NCBI GenBank assembly: GCA_900540855.1 | Contig: UQHK01000004.1 | Span: 62,001-126,000 of the forward strand | DNA: 64,000 bases | Direction of reading: 5' to 3' | DNA from: an uncultured Collinsella sp. | GTDB lineage: Bacteria; Actinomycetota; Coriobacteriia; Coriobacteriales; Coriobacteriaceae | Part shown: positions 50,870 to 59,281 of the stretch, one piece after another | Numbering within the stretch: position 1 is the stretch's first letter | Layout of the letters: each line of letters starts with the position of its first letter | Made by a program: the position numbers and the translations under genes | Notes under the pieces: generated by a model | The model's input: only the letters and a program-made list of their open reading frames with translations | What the model was told of the DNA's origin: nothing | Database searches by the model: none

Positions 50870-51023
50870 AAAGGCTACGTACCCACCGCGTCGTTTGTGA
50901 ACCCGCTCGGACGGCAAACGCGCTGGCTCGGCCTGCGAACGGTAAATGCTGCTGCGCGCGCGTCGCGAATCTCTTAGGAGGCTTACAATCGGTTTGAAAA
51001 GCAAACTGATTGTGAGGTTGTAT

Positions 51024-52244
51024 ATGGTTGATGAGGACTTTGCCTGGCGGCTTGCGCAGGAGCTTGTGCGGATCGACAGCTCAGACCCGGGCGCGTATGA
51101 AGATGAAATTGAGCGCTTCATTAAGAGGCTCATTGAGCAGCAGCTGGCACAACTTGATAGTTCTGCGCTCGATGCCGTGCAGATTGAGGAGCTCGAAGTG
51201 CTGCCCGGGCGCCGCAACCTTAAAGTCACCGTGCCGGGCCAAAGCGACGAGCCGCGGCTGATCTATATCTGCCACATGGATACCGTCACCTTGGGCGATG
51301 GCTGGGACGCAGACATCGCACCGCTTGGGGCGGTTGTGCGCGACGATAAACTCTATGGCCGCGGTGCCTGCGATATGAAGGGTGGCCTGGCCTGCGCTAT
51401 TGCCGCACTGATCCATACGCTCGAGCGCGTGGCGGCGGATGGCGCGTTGCCCCGCCGCGGCTTTTCGCTCATCTGCTCGGTCGACGAGGAAGACTTTATG
51501 CGCGGCTCAGAGACCGCGATCGATGCTGGCTGGGTCGGCTCGCGTGAATGGGTGCTGGACACCGAGCCCACCGACGGACAGATCCAGGTGGCGCACAAGG
51601 GACGTACGTGGTTCGAGATTGAAATGGCTGGCGTGACGGCGCATGCGAGCCAGCCCTGGAAGGGCGCGGATGCCGTCGCCGCCATGGCCGAGGTCGTGTG
51701 TTCGCTCCGTCGCGCGTTTGTGGCGCTGCCCGCGCACGATGAGCTGGGGCCATCGACCATCACGTTTGGACAGATCGAGGGCGGCTACCGTCCCTATGTC
51801 GTGCCCGACCATGCCAAGGTCTGGGTCGACATGCGCCTGACCCCGCCGACCGATACGGCCGCCGTGACGCGCATGGTAGAGCAGGCCATCGCCGTCGCCG
51901 AAGCTGCCGTTCCCGGTTGCCGCGGCAGCTACACCGTGACGGGCGACCGCCCCGCCATCGAGCGCGACCCGAACTCTCCCCTTCTAGCAGCGCTCAAGCG
52001 TGCCGCCGATGACATGACGGACGCGGACACGACCGTCGGCTTCTTTACCGGCTACACCGACACCGCCGTCATTGCCAGCAAGACAGGTAACCGCAATTGC
52101 ATGAGCTACGGTCCCGGGTCGCTCGCGCTCGCGCACAAGCCCAACGAATATGTGCCCCACGCCGATATCGTTCGTTGTCAGCAGGCGTTAATCGCGCTCG
52201 CCGATAACGTGCTCTGGGACGCGAGCGGCCAAGTTGGGGCATAA
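51024..52244 (+). CDS. M20-family metallopeptidase (ArgE/DapE/ACY1 type)
   Basis: A zinc-dependent amidohydrolase of 406 residues. The zinc and catalytic motifs are in order: LIYICHMDTVTLGDGW (His, Asp), LYGRGACDMKGGLACA (Asp), SVDEEDFMRGSE (catalytic Glu pair), and the last His in LALAHKPNEYVPHADI. A lid domain lies in between (AHKGRTWFEIEMAGVTAHAS). The substrate could be an acyl-amino acid or succinyl-diaminopimelate. GAGG lies before the ATG at 51024. The DUF1015-like gene follows after 39 bases. Confidence 0.88.
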   Translation: MVDEDFAWRLAQELVRIDSSDPGAYEDEIERFIKRLIEQQLAQLDSSALDAVQIEELEVLPGRRNLKVTVPGQSDEPRLIYICHMDTVTLGDGWDADIAPLGAVVRDDKLYGRGACDMKGGLACAIAALIHTLERVAADGALPRRGFSLICSVDEEDFMRGSETAIDAGWVGSREWVLDTEPTDGQIQVAHKGRTWFEIEMAGVTAHASQPWKGADAVAAMAEVVCSLRRAFVALPAHDELGPSTITFGQIEGGYRPYVVPDHAKVWVDMRLTPPTDTAAVTRMVEQAIAVAEAAVPGCRGSYTVTGDRPAIERDPNSPLLAALKRAADDMTDADTTVGFFTGYTDTAVIASKTGNRNCMSYGPGSLALAHKPNEYVPHADIVRCQQALIALADNVLWDASGQVGA

Positions 52245-52283
52245 TAAGCCGCGAACAAACCGACTCGTGCGTTAGGACCGCCC

Positions 52284-52967
52284 ATGAAAGCACTTCCGTT
52301 TCCCTGCATCCGCCCGGCTCAGGACCGCGTGCTCGAGGCGCTGCCTGCAATGGGCAGCATCCTGAGCGGCAACGATGCTCTGCGCGGAGCCATTGCCGAT
52401 GGTCTGATGCTCAAGGACCCGGGTGCGGCGTATTACGTGTACGAATGCTCGGGCGAGCCGGGACGTGTGACGGGTGTCGTGGCGATCTGCCCGACGAGTG
52501 TACTTGCGGGCGGCAAGGGCGATGCCAGCGCCGACGTGGCCGCCGCCGCGCGCGCGATCGCCGAGCTCAAGGTGCAGCCGCGCCCCGTGTCGCTCGCCTA
52601 CGAGGCCTCGCCCGTCATTGATATCATCCTGGGCGCCGCCAAAGAGGGCGCGTCGCTCTACGCCGTCACCGACCCCGCGGGCATTACGCACCGCACGTGG
52701 GAGGTCAAGCGCGAGGACGCCGTCGGGGCCATCCGCGCTATGCTCGACCAAGCACCGGAGCCGGCACTGGCCGACGACCCCGCCTACGTCGCCGCTCTGA
52801 CCGGGGCGTCGCAGCTGCTGGCCGATGAGGCCCGTGCCGCCGGAACGTACACCGGCAAGGAGCCGTTCAACTTTACCGTTGCCGTGCTCTTCCCCGCCGC
52901 GCAGGTCAGCGGCGCCGCGCCGCAGGTTCCGACGGGTCTGCTCGCGCACCAGGTCGCGCGGTTCTAG
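52284..52967 (+). CDS. DUF1015-like protein (short form)
   Basis: The 227-residue product opens MKALPFPCIRPAQDRVLEAL, like the start of DUF1015, and keeps the pattern AYYVYECSGEPGRVTGVVAI, PVSLAYEASPVIDII, and TDPAGITHRTWEV. Normal family members have about 400 residues and a conserved I-K-R-H-E site; here that region is replaced by SVLAGGKGDAS and the C-terminal half is shorter. DUF1015 genes often follow serC-serA in other bacteria, and here the gene lies 2.8 kb after serA, with two genes between, which supports the call. The function of the family is unknown. Confidence 0.68.
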   Translation: MKALPFPCIRPAQDRVLEALPAMGSILSGNDALRGAIADGLMLKDPGAAYYVYECSGEPGRVTGVVAICPTSVLAGGKGDASADVAAAARAIAELKVQPRPVSLAYEASPVIDIILGAAKEGASLYAVTDPAGITHRTWEVKREDAVGAIRAMLDQAPEPALADDPAYVAALTGASQLLADEARAAGTYTGKEPFNFTVAVLFPAAQVSGAAPQVPTGLLAHQVARF

Positions 52968-53096
52968 CAAGACCAGACCGCCCAGCACAAAAATCGGCAG
53001 CTCAACAAACAGGGGGCGGAGATGCAGCAGGTACATGCATCTCCGCCCCTTTTGCGTCGAGAAGTTACGCCGGCGACCCGTGCCGCCACGCTCGCG

Positions 53097-53732
53097 TTAT
53101 CCGCGCTGCGGACCTGCAGTAGCCACGAGCGGTTCAAGCCCCAGCTCGCGCGCGTAGTCTTCCTGCGTAAAGACTTCGACCAGCCCAAACGCACCGGTCT
53201 CGTCATCAAACGCAAAGTGCAGCACCGAGCAGTTGCCCGGCACGCGTTCGCGCTCGTCGGCCGCCGCGCCCCGCACGTGGTCCAAAAACTCCTTGATAGC
53301 TGAGCCATGACTTACCGCGAGCACGCACGTATGGTCCGGACGCTGCATAAGATCGGTCAGCGTCGCCACCATGCGCGTGCGCACCTGGATCTGGCCCTCG
53401 CCGCCAAATTGACGATAGAAATCGCGCCACGGGCGCTCGGGCATGAGCATCACGCGCTCGGCCTCAAAGTCGCCAAAGAACCACTCACGCAGGCCGTCCA
53501 GGCGCTCGTACGCCAAGCCCGGCCACAAGTTGGCGATAGTCTGCTCGGTGCGATGAAGCGTAGAGGTGTAGGCATGATCGGGCTCAATGCCGCGCGCACG
53601 TAAAAACATGCCGGCGCGCGCCGCCTGGTCGCAACCCAACTGCGTAAGCGGCGAGTCACTCCACCCCTGAATGATACGCTTAAGGTTGAATATCGTCTGT
53701 CCATGACGGACCAGATACAGATCTTTATTCAT
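53097..53732 (-). CDS. Histidine phosphatase-family protein 1
   Basis: A phosphoglycerate-mutase-like phosphatase of 211 residues. It has LYLVRHGQTIFN at the start (phospho-acceptor His in RHG), the family's GWSDSPLTQLG, YTSTLHRTEQTIANL, the acidic site LREWFFGDFEAER, and VSHGSAIKEFL (second His). The substrate is unknown. GAAAGGAC precedes the ATG at 53732. It lies 17 bases downstream of a close paralogue on the same strand. Confidence 0.9.
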   Translation of the reverse strand: MNKDLYLVRHGQTIFNLKRIIQGWSDSPLTQLGCDQAARAGMFLRARGIEPDHAYTSTLHRTEQTIANLWPGLAYERLDGLREWFFGDFEAERVMLMPERPWRDFYRQFGGEGQIQVRTRMVATLTDLMQRPDHTCVLAVSHGSAIKEFLDHVRGAAADERERVPGNCSVLHFAFDDETGAFGLVEVFTQEDYARELGLEPLVATAGPQRG

Positions 53733-53749
53733 AGGGGTCCTTTCGTTCG

Positions 53750-54292
53750 TTACCAACCCAAGAGCGAAAACGCCCCGTCGCAATAGCCAAAATGAAGCAC
53801 GGCACCGTTGTCGGGTAGCTCTCCCCCGCCAGTCACATACTCAAGAAACTCCTGGCAGGCTGAGCCGTGGGAAACCGCCAGCACGCAGTCGTGCTGCGGC
53901 CGGGCCATAATACGGGACAGCGCCGCGACCATGCGCGACTGAAGCTGCACTTCCGACTCGCCGCCAAAGGCCACCGGATAATCGCCCCAGGGCTGCGGCG
54001 GCATCTCGCGATTTGATGTGCCCTCCAGCGAGCCAAAATGCCACTCACGCAGGTCATCGACCAGCTCAATGGAACGGCCCTCGCCAACGATAAGCTCGGC
54101 CGTATGCCGCGCCCGGCCCAACGGCGAGGAATACACATGATCAAAGGCCACGCCACGCGCCGCAAACGCCGTACGCGCCGTCAGCGCCTGCTCGCGCCCG
54201 CGCGCCGTAAGCGGCGAATCGTGCCAGCCCTGCAAAATGCTCTGCACATTGAGCTCAGTCTGCCCATGCCGCACCAAATACAGATCTGCCAC
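53750..54292 (-). CDS. Histidine phosphatase-family protein 2
   Basis: A 180-residue paralogue of the next gene: LYLVRHGQTELNVQSILQGW, DSPLTARGREQA, VYSSPLGRARHTAELI, LREWHFGSLEGTS and VSHGSACQEFL match site by site, and the end is about 30 residues shorter. Both phosphatases probably come from one transcript and from a local duplication. The R1 repeat copy 7 lies just upstream. Confidence 0.9.
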   Translation of the reverse strand: MADLYLVRHGQTELNVQSILQGWHDSPLTARGREQALTARTAFAARGVAFDHVYSSPLGRARHTAELIVGEGRSIELVDDLREWHFGSLEGTSNREMPPQPWGDYPVAFGGESEVQLQSRMVAALSRIMARPQHDCVLAVSHGSACQEFLEYVTGGGELPDNGAVLHFGYCDGAFSLLGW

Positions 54293-54307
54293 ACGCCCTC
54301 CCCTCGT

Positions 54308-54343
54308 ACCACCACAAAGGGGACAGGCACCTTTGTGGTGGTT
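54308..54343. repeat. Palindromic repeat R1, copy 7
   Basis: ACCACCACAAAGG, core GGACAGGCA and CCTTTGTGGTGGT, between the two phosphatase genes' promoter side and the nitroreductase gene. Confidence 0.92.
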
Positions 54344-54374
54344 TACCGTCTGATCACGCCGCGGTGACGCTCAG

Positions 54375-55046
54375 CTACACCAGCACGTCGGCGAGCGAAC
54401 GCTTGGGTACGTGGTGCACCTGTGCCTCGTCGCGCCAATAATTGATGGAGCCATCGGGGTTGGAATCGATCGCATCGATCACCTGTATCTCGGCCGGAAC
54501 GCCAAAGGCCATGATCAGCTTGAGCTCATACTTGTCGTTATCGAGCCCCATGGCATCGATCGCATGGGGCGTAAAGGCCTTGAACATGCAGGCTGCCACC
54601 TCGGGCGTAGCGCTGCGGGCGGCGAGCATCATCGTCTGCGCGGCAATGCCCGTGTCGACCTCGGTAATGGGAGCGGCAGGCTTGCCCGGAACGGCGCGCT
54701 CAGCCAGAATCGCGATGTAGCCGGTCGGGCGCTCGCCCTCGGCAGGACCCGGCCAATCCTTGAGCGCACCGGCCCATGCAAGCTCGTCAAATACACGCGC
54801 GCAGTCCTCTGCACCGCTTACCACATGAAAACGCAGACGCTGAGCATTGGCACCGCAGGGAGCCAGGTGCGCCAGTTCCGCCAGCTCGAGCAAAAACTCG
54901 CGCGGCACGCGCATGGACTCGTCAAAGCGACGGCACGTACGGGCACGACGGACCAGCGCATCAAACGCTTCCAGACCGAGCTTTTCGCAGCCCTGCTTTG
55001 CCATCGATTCTGCGCTTACCGGCGCTGCGGGAACTGCTTCGTTCAT
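54375..55046 (-). CDS. Nitroreductase-family protein
   Basis: An FMN-dependent oxidoreductase-type protein of 223 residues. The start of the fold is FDALVRRARTCRRFDESMRV (Arg-rich FMN phosphate site), then HLAPCGANAQRLRFHVVSG, GIAAQTMMLAARS and the late stretch MAFGVPAEIQVIDAI. It lacks a clear partner. The start at 55046 (MNEAVPAAP) has a GGGGG run upstream; the frame is open for 56 more codons but without a ribosome site. Confidence 0.85.
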   Translation of the reverse strand: MNEAVPAAPVSAESMAKQGCEKLGLEAFDALVRRARTCRRFDESMRVPREFLLELAELAHLAPCGANAQRLRFHVVSGAEDCARVFDELAWAGALKDWPGPAEGERPTGYIAILAERAVPGKPAAPITEVDTGIAAQTMMLAARSATPEVAACMFKAFTPHAIDAMGLDNDKYELKLIMAFGVPAEIQVIDAIDSNPDGSINYWRDEAQVHHVPKRSLADVLV

Positions 55047-55281
55047 AGGGACCCCCAATTCAAGCCAATTGTCTTTAGGAAAATCTAACCTAAAACGTAG
55101 GCAATAACGAACAGGGCTGCAATGTTCTACACCTGTTGAATAGAAAATCGCGACGTGGGGAACAACGGAAACAATTCGGGACCTTTGGGTTACGTTTCGC
55201 CCTCCCCGACCCATACGCCAGCGCCTTTAAGCGATACTGGTTGTAACGATCAAGGCTTACGCCGCACGGAAAGGAGACATT

Positions 55282-55884
55282 ATGGGCATCTTTAAGAACG
55301 ATGACCAAAAATCGAGCCAGTTTGGATTTGACGAGAAAAGCATGGCGGGCAAAGCCGTCAAGGCCGTACGCTGGATCTACGCCATCACGGGCGTCTTAGC
55401 ACTCATTGCTGGTATCGCGCTGCTTTTTGCACACGCCAAGTCCCTCGTCTTTTTGACGACCGTCCTGGGTTTTTACTTTGTAATCACTGCTGCCATCAGA
55501 CTGTTCACTGCCATTTTTGAGCCGCTGCTGCCCACCGGCTGGCGCGTGACGAGCATCATCTCCAACCTACTCATTATCTTGGGCGGCGTCATAATCCTGC
55601 GCAACCAGGCCTTCTCGACCGCGACGCTCACCACGATGGTGGTTATCGTGGCCGGCTTTGGCTGGATTGTCGAAGGTGTCATGTCCATTCTGGAGTCCGA
55701 GCTTTCGTCCAACCGCGCCCTCGCCATCCTGAGCGGCGCACTTTCCATCATCGCCGGCATGTTCGTGTTTATCTATCCGCTGTGGTCGGCCAAGATGCTC
55801 GTCATCTTTAGCGGCGCCGCGCTGCTGGTGTTTGGCGTAACGCTGATTGTTCGCGCTATTCAATTTGGCAAACTGGTGCGCTAG
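55282..55884 (+). CDS. HdeD-like membrane protein (DUF308)
   Basis: A 200-residue protein with a short cytoplasmic start (MGIFKNDDQKSSQF) and six hydrophobic segments in three repeated pairs (from VRWIYAITGVLALIAGIALLF to MLVIFSGAALLVFGVTLIV), as in HdeD/DUF308. HdeD takes part in acid resistance in E. coli, but most homologues have no known role. AAGGAGA precedes the ATG. The YaiI-like gene starts on the base after its stop codon. Confidence 0.88.
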   Translation: MGIFKNDDQKSSQFGFDEKSMAGKAVKAVRWIYAITGVLALIAGIALLFAHAKSLVFLTTVLGFYFVITAAIRLFTAIFEPLLPTGWRVTSIISNLLIILGGVIILRNQAFSTATLTTMVVIVAGFGWIVEGVMSILESELSSNRALAILSGALSIIAGMFVFIYPLWSAKMLVIFSGAALLVFGVTLIVRAIQFGKLVR

Positions 55885-56367
55885 ATGCCACGAACGCTCT
55901 TTATTGATGCAGACGCCTGCCCGGTCACGCGCGAGTCGATTGACTGCGCGCGGCGGGCGGGCGTCGCCGTTGTTATCGCCGGCAACAGCACGCAAAACCT
56001 GGAACGGCACATTCGCCGCGACGACCCGCGCGATGCCGAGCACGCGCGACGCGGCTTTTGGGTCACGACGCTCGACGTGAGCGTGGGCGCCGACAGCGCC
56101 GACTTTGCCATTGTCGAACGCCTGCAGGCGGGCGACGTGGTCGTGACGCAGGACATTGGCTTGGCGAGCATGGTGCTCGGGCGCGATGCCGCCGCTATCG
56201 GTGTGCGCGGGCGCGTCTACGACAAAGCAACCATCGACATGCAGCTGTTTATTCGCCACGAGGAAAAGAAGGTGCGCCGCGCCGGCGGACGCACTCGCGG
56301 GCCGGCGGCATTTACCAGCGAAGACCGCGCCCGCTTTAAACGCAACCTCACCGAGCTGCTGCGCTAA
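55885..56367 (+). CDS. YaiI/YqxD-family protein (DUF188)
   Basis: A 160-residue protein with the family pattern: FIDADACPVTRE at the start, VVIAGNSTQNL, DVSVGADSADFAI, AGDVVVTQDIGLA, RGRVYDKATID and the end FTSEDRARFKRNLTELL. The fold is PIN-like, with acidic residues that could bind metal, but activity is unproven. Its ATG directly follows the stop of the HdeD-like gene, so translation is coupled. Confidence 0.92.
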   Translation: MPRTLFIDADACPVTRESIDCARRAGVAVVIAGNSTQNLERHIRRDDPRDAEHARRGFWVTTLDVSVGADSADFAIVERLQAGDVVVTQDIGLASMVLGRDAAAIGVRGRVYDKATIDMQLFIRHEEKKVRRAGGRTRGPAAFTSEDRARFKRNLTELLR

Positions 56368-56370
56368 CCA

Positions 56371-56409
56371 AGGTAGATTTTTGGGACATGTCCGGAAATC
56401 TACCTTTTT
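56371..56409 (+). terminator. Intrinsic terminator after the YaiI-like gene
   Basis: AGGTAGATTT and AAATCTACCT (perfect ten-base stem) around TTGGGACATGTCCGG, itself a small palindrome, then TTTTTG. The following bases (GGTAGATTTTACGG...CCCAAACATCTAC) repeat the same words, so an R3-like repeat may be present. Confidence 0.75.
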
Positions 56410-56500
56410 GTTTTGGCGATTGACGCGCATCCAACGCCCAAGTCATGGCGGTAGATTTTACGGTATACCCCAGTTTTTACGGCCTATCCCAAACATCTAC

Positions 56501-57589
56501 TTAGAGGCCAAAGGCGGAAAGGATGAGACCCCAGCCCGCGCCGATGACGTACATCATAATCAGGAACACGGCATTTTCGCGGGCGCTGCGGTTGGTGCGG
56601 AACAGCACCAGATAACCCACGCCGGCGGAAATGAGCGTGCCGGCGAGCATCGGGGCCAGCTGCAGCGCGCCTTCCAGGTACAGTTGCGTGATGACGACGC
56701 TGGCCGAGCAGTTGGGGATCAGGCCGACGAGTGCCGAGCCCAGGACCGCAAGCGTCTCGTTGCCGCGCAGGAACTGCTCGATCGCGGACTCGCCGAACGT
56801 CTCGAGCACGGCGACCAGAATCAGCGTCACCAGAAAAATGAATACCGAGACCTGCACGGTGTGCGAGATCGCACTGCGGATGATCGACAGGACAGGCGTC
56901 CCTTCGTGGGAGTGAGAGTGACCGTGACCATCATGGTGTTCATGTTCGCCCTCATGACCGTGATCGTGGCCATGTCCGTGTTCGTGCTCGTCCTCGTCTT
57001 CATCACAACCGCAATGGTCGCGCTCGCACAGCTCGTGGATGTGGTCGGCGCTCACGCCTGCCTCGGCCACCTCGTCGATGATGTCACCGCCGCTGTGGTC
57101 GTCGTGCGCGCAGTTCACGTGGGCCGGGTTGGCCGCGGTTCCCAGCACGGTACGGCGAATCGCCGCGTGCGCGCGGGCGTTACGGCGCAGGCCGCGAATG
57201 GCAGCGTCCACGATAAAACCCGTGACCAGTGCGATCAGCGCTTTCGAAGCCAAAAGCATCGCCATAGTCTGCACGGGAACCTGCTCGGCAAGCAACAGCG
57301 GCAGCATCTCATCGGAGGTCGAAAGGAACACCGCCACCAACGTGCCCAAGGTCACGACACGGCCGGCGTACAGCGTTGCTGCCATGGCCGAAAATCCGCA
57401 CTGCGGCACCATGCCCAGCAGCGAGCCAACCACGGGACCCGCAGCGCCGGCGCGCTTGATAGCGCCGTTGACGCGGTCGCCCGCAACGTGCTCAAGTGTC
57501 TCGAGAGCAAGATACGTCACCAACAAAAACGGCACCAGCGACAGCGTGTCCTTGCCAGCGTCGAGCAGAATATCAATCAGTAAATCCAT
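56501..57589 (-). CDS. Putative manganese exporter, His-rich permease
   Basis: A 362-residue membrane protein with about ten hydrophobic segments. It consists of two similar halves, each with a G-x-(I/V)-P-x-C-(G/S) motif: GMVPQCGFSAMA near residue 60 and GLIPNCSASVVI near 285. A long cytoplasmic loop (about residues 150-225) is very rich in His, Glu and Asp (EHEHGHGHDHGHEG...), which suits metal binding. This is the group annotated as putative manganese transporters, whose export role is inferred from genomics. A promoter and a DtxR/MntR-like palindrome lie upstream. Confidence 0.8.
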   Translation of the reverse strand: MDLLIDILLDAGKDTLSLVPFLLVTYLALETLEHVAGDRVNGAIKRAGAAGPVVGSLLGMVPQCGFSAMAATLYAGRVVTLGTLVAVFLSTSDEMLPLLLAEQVPVQTMAMLLASKALIALVTGFIVDAAIRGLRRNARAHAAIRRTVLGTAANPAHVNCAHDDHSGGDIIDEVAEAGVSADHIHELCERDHCGCDEDEDEHEHGHGHDHGHEGEHEHHDGHGHSHSHEGTPVLSIIRSAISHTVQVSVFIFLVTLILVAVLETFGESAIEQFLRGNETLAVLGSALVGLIPNCSASVVITQLYLEGALQLAPMLAGTLISAGVGYLVLFRTNRSARENAVFLIMMYVIGAGWGLILSAFGL

Positions 57590-57651
57590 GACGGATGGAA
57601 CCTTTCGTGTCTTTCGGCAGCATTGTAAAAGTCCTAGCGGTCAACTAGGGT

Positions 57652-57679
57652 ATTGTAGTTGTCCCGGGCGCGGTGCCAA
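57652..57679 (-). promoter_or_regulatory. Promoter of the manganese-exporter gene
   Basis: On the minus strand TTGGCA, a 16-base spacer and TACAAT. The start would be about 60 bases before the ATG. Confidence 0.6.
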
Positions 57680-57699
57680 TAGTTACCTATGGTAAACTA
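57680..57699. promoter_or_regulatory. Candidate DtxR/MntR-type operator
   Basis: TAGTTACCTATGGTAAACTA is a 20-base near-palindrome (arms TAGTT-ACC and GGT-AAACTA) directly beside the -35 box of the exporter gene and upstream of the exonuclease gene. Length and symmetry fit DtxR-family sites. A DtxR-type regulator gene lies 6 kb away at the right edge. Confidence 0.45.
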
Positions 57700-57760
57700 T
57701 CATCTCGCCATAACTCAGTAGCCTCGAGCCGCACAACGCGGCCCGTCCAAGGAGTAGCAT

Positions 57761-58729
57761 ATGAACGTATCGCAAGCACTCGAATACGAGCGCCAGCCGT
57801 TTATCCCCATGTTTATCTACGGCGACCACGGCGCCATGGAGTCCGAGCGCCAGAAGGGCGAGGAGGCCCTCAAGGTGCTCGAGACCGAGTACTTTACCGC
57901 CGAGGGCGACCCCGGCTTCGACTTTGCCACCGTGCGCGACCTGGCCGACCGCAACCGCGACCTGTGCGACCAGATTGGCGAGGCGCGTCTGCGCAACGTG
58001 ACGCCCGCGACGCTCTCGCGCGGCCTGTCCGATGCCGACACCTGCGCCGCCATCGGCAAGATGCAAAAGCGCACCGCCGCGTCCGTTATGCGCGAAATCC
58101 GCGGCGACCGCGACGCGCTCGGCGTGGCCTACGCCCGCAAGCCCATCCAGGGCACCGTGCTCGGTATCGACATCGAGACCACCGGCCGTGCACCCGAGCG
58201 CGGCTATATCATCAACGTGGGCTGGGAGATCATGGAGCTCACCAGCGACGCCGTCCCGCATGACGCCGAGGCACACTACTGCGGCCTGCCCGACATCTAC
58301 CGCGGCGAGGATGTGCCGTTGTCGAATATCCACCACATCACCTGGGACGACATCGACGGCAAAAAGCCGTTCCGCGAGAACAAAGAGCTGCAAAAGCAGC
58401 TGCTCAAGCTTATGAAGAAGTACCCGTACATGGCACACAACGCCGCCTTTGAGGACAGCTGGTTCAAGATCCACCTGGACGGCTACGCCGAGGCACGCCG
58501 CGCCGGCAAGATCATCGTCATCGACTCGCGCCAGATCTGCCGCAGCCTGGACGCCGACGTGCGCTCGCTCCCCCGCGAGTCCGCCCCAGCCGCGCTCGAG
58601 AACTGGGCGCGCCGCCGTGGAACCCTCGCCGCCGACGCCAACGAGCAGCACCTGGGCTTGGACGACACCGACCTCATGCTCCGCACCGTCCAAGCCGAGT
58701 TCAACCTCAAGAACCTATTCGCGAAATAA
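57761..58729 (+). CDS. DnaQ-like 3'-5' exonuclease domain protein
   Basis: A DEDD-type nuclease of 322 residues. The exonuclease domain starts near residue 130: motif I GIDIETTGRAP, motif II region MAHNAAFEDSWF, and motif III LGLDDTDLML near the end. About 125 helical residues precede it (KVLETEYFTAEGDPGFDF onward), without a match I recognise. Family members proofread DNA or trim RNA. CAAGGAG lies before the ATG. It is divergent from the manganese-exporter gene. Confidence 0.85.
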   Translation: MNVSQALEYERQPFIPMFIYGDHGAMESERQKGEEALKVLETEYFTAEGDPGFDFATVRDLADRNRDLCDQIGEARLRNVTPATLSRGLSDADTCAAIGKMQKRTAASVMREIRGDRDALGVAYARKPIQGTVLGIDIETTGRAPERGYIINVGWEIMELTSDAVPHDAEAHYCGLPDIYRGEDVPLSNIHHITWDDIDGKKPFRENKELQKQLLKLMKKYPYMAHNAAFEDSWFKIHLDGYAEARRAGKIIVIDSRQICRSLDADVRSLPRESAPAALENWARRRGTLAADANEQHLGLDDTDLMLRTVQAEFNLKNLFAK

Positions 58730-58794
58730 CCGATCCATCTGCGGGAGCGCCTGCCAGGCACAGCGCAATCCGTCTGGGCACACCGGCACGCAGT

Positions 58795-58831
58795 AAACTA
58801 GGGCGCAGCCTTATGGCTGCACCCTAGTTTT
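58795..58831 (+). terminator. Intrinsic terminator after the exonuclease gene
   Basis: AAACTAGGGCGCAGCC, loop TTAT, GGCTGCACCCTAGTTT, then TCATC; one internal mismatch. Confidence 0.8.
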
Positions 58832-58877
58832 CATCAAAACGAGCAAATACGCGTGCTTCACATAGTCGGCAGGTTGG

Positions 58878-59070
58878 CCCACCTACATTTTTCGAGTTGT
58901 TCGGCCAGCTGAACCACTAGTCAAGGCCCCTTGAACCGCAATCGAGCGCTATAGTCGCCCCAATTTCGCAACCAAGCCCTATAAATCTATCTGAATCAAT
59001 TCGAATAGGACGTTGCGATCGCACCATTCGTATAGGATAAGGCCGAATAACTCAAATTATGTTGGTGAGG
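58878..59070. repeat. R5 element, left copy
   Basis: A 193-base unit with imperfect inverted arms: CCCACCTACATTTTTCGAGT... (58878-58906, ending TTCGGCC) and GGCCGAATAACTCAAATTAT... (59041-59070). The arms agree at about three quarters of positions. The same arm sequence recurs at 60509-60537. Confidence 0.7.
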
Positions 59071-59281
59071 CATCTGAGCGGTCGGCAAAAACGCTTAGAA
59101 GCTACGAATCCGCAACTAAAGTTCACCAAAATGGGGCAGCCGACAGAAACCTCCCCAGCCGAAGCTGCCCCCCTCAATACGACAGCTCAAAAACCCACCG
59201 TTCGCAGAAGATAAGCCGCGCCCCAATACCGTTGCCCGAAGTTTCGAGCGTATATGGCGTCCGCTATGCCATCATGCGCGT

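Larger units (their letters stand above)
58730..59281. other. Gene-free stretch before the second nuclease-like gene
   Basis: No gene is visible. It holds the exonuclease terminator (58795-58831) and the left R5 element (58878-59070). The part from 59071 to 59281 is AT-richer and should contain the promoter of the following gene; I see no clear structure in it. Confidence 0.65.

Noticed and set aside
57590..57760. Manganese riboswitch (yybP-ykoY) before the putative exporter.
   Set aside because: The conserved loops are not visible; a promoter and a protein-type palindrome explain the region better.
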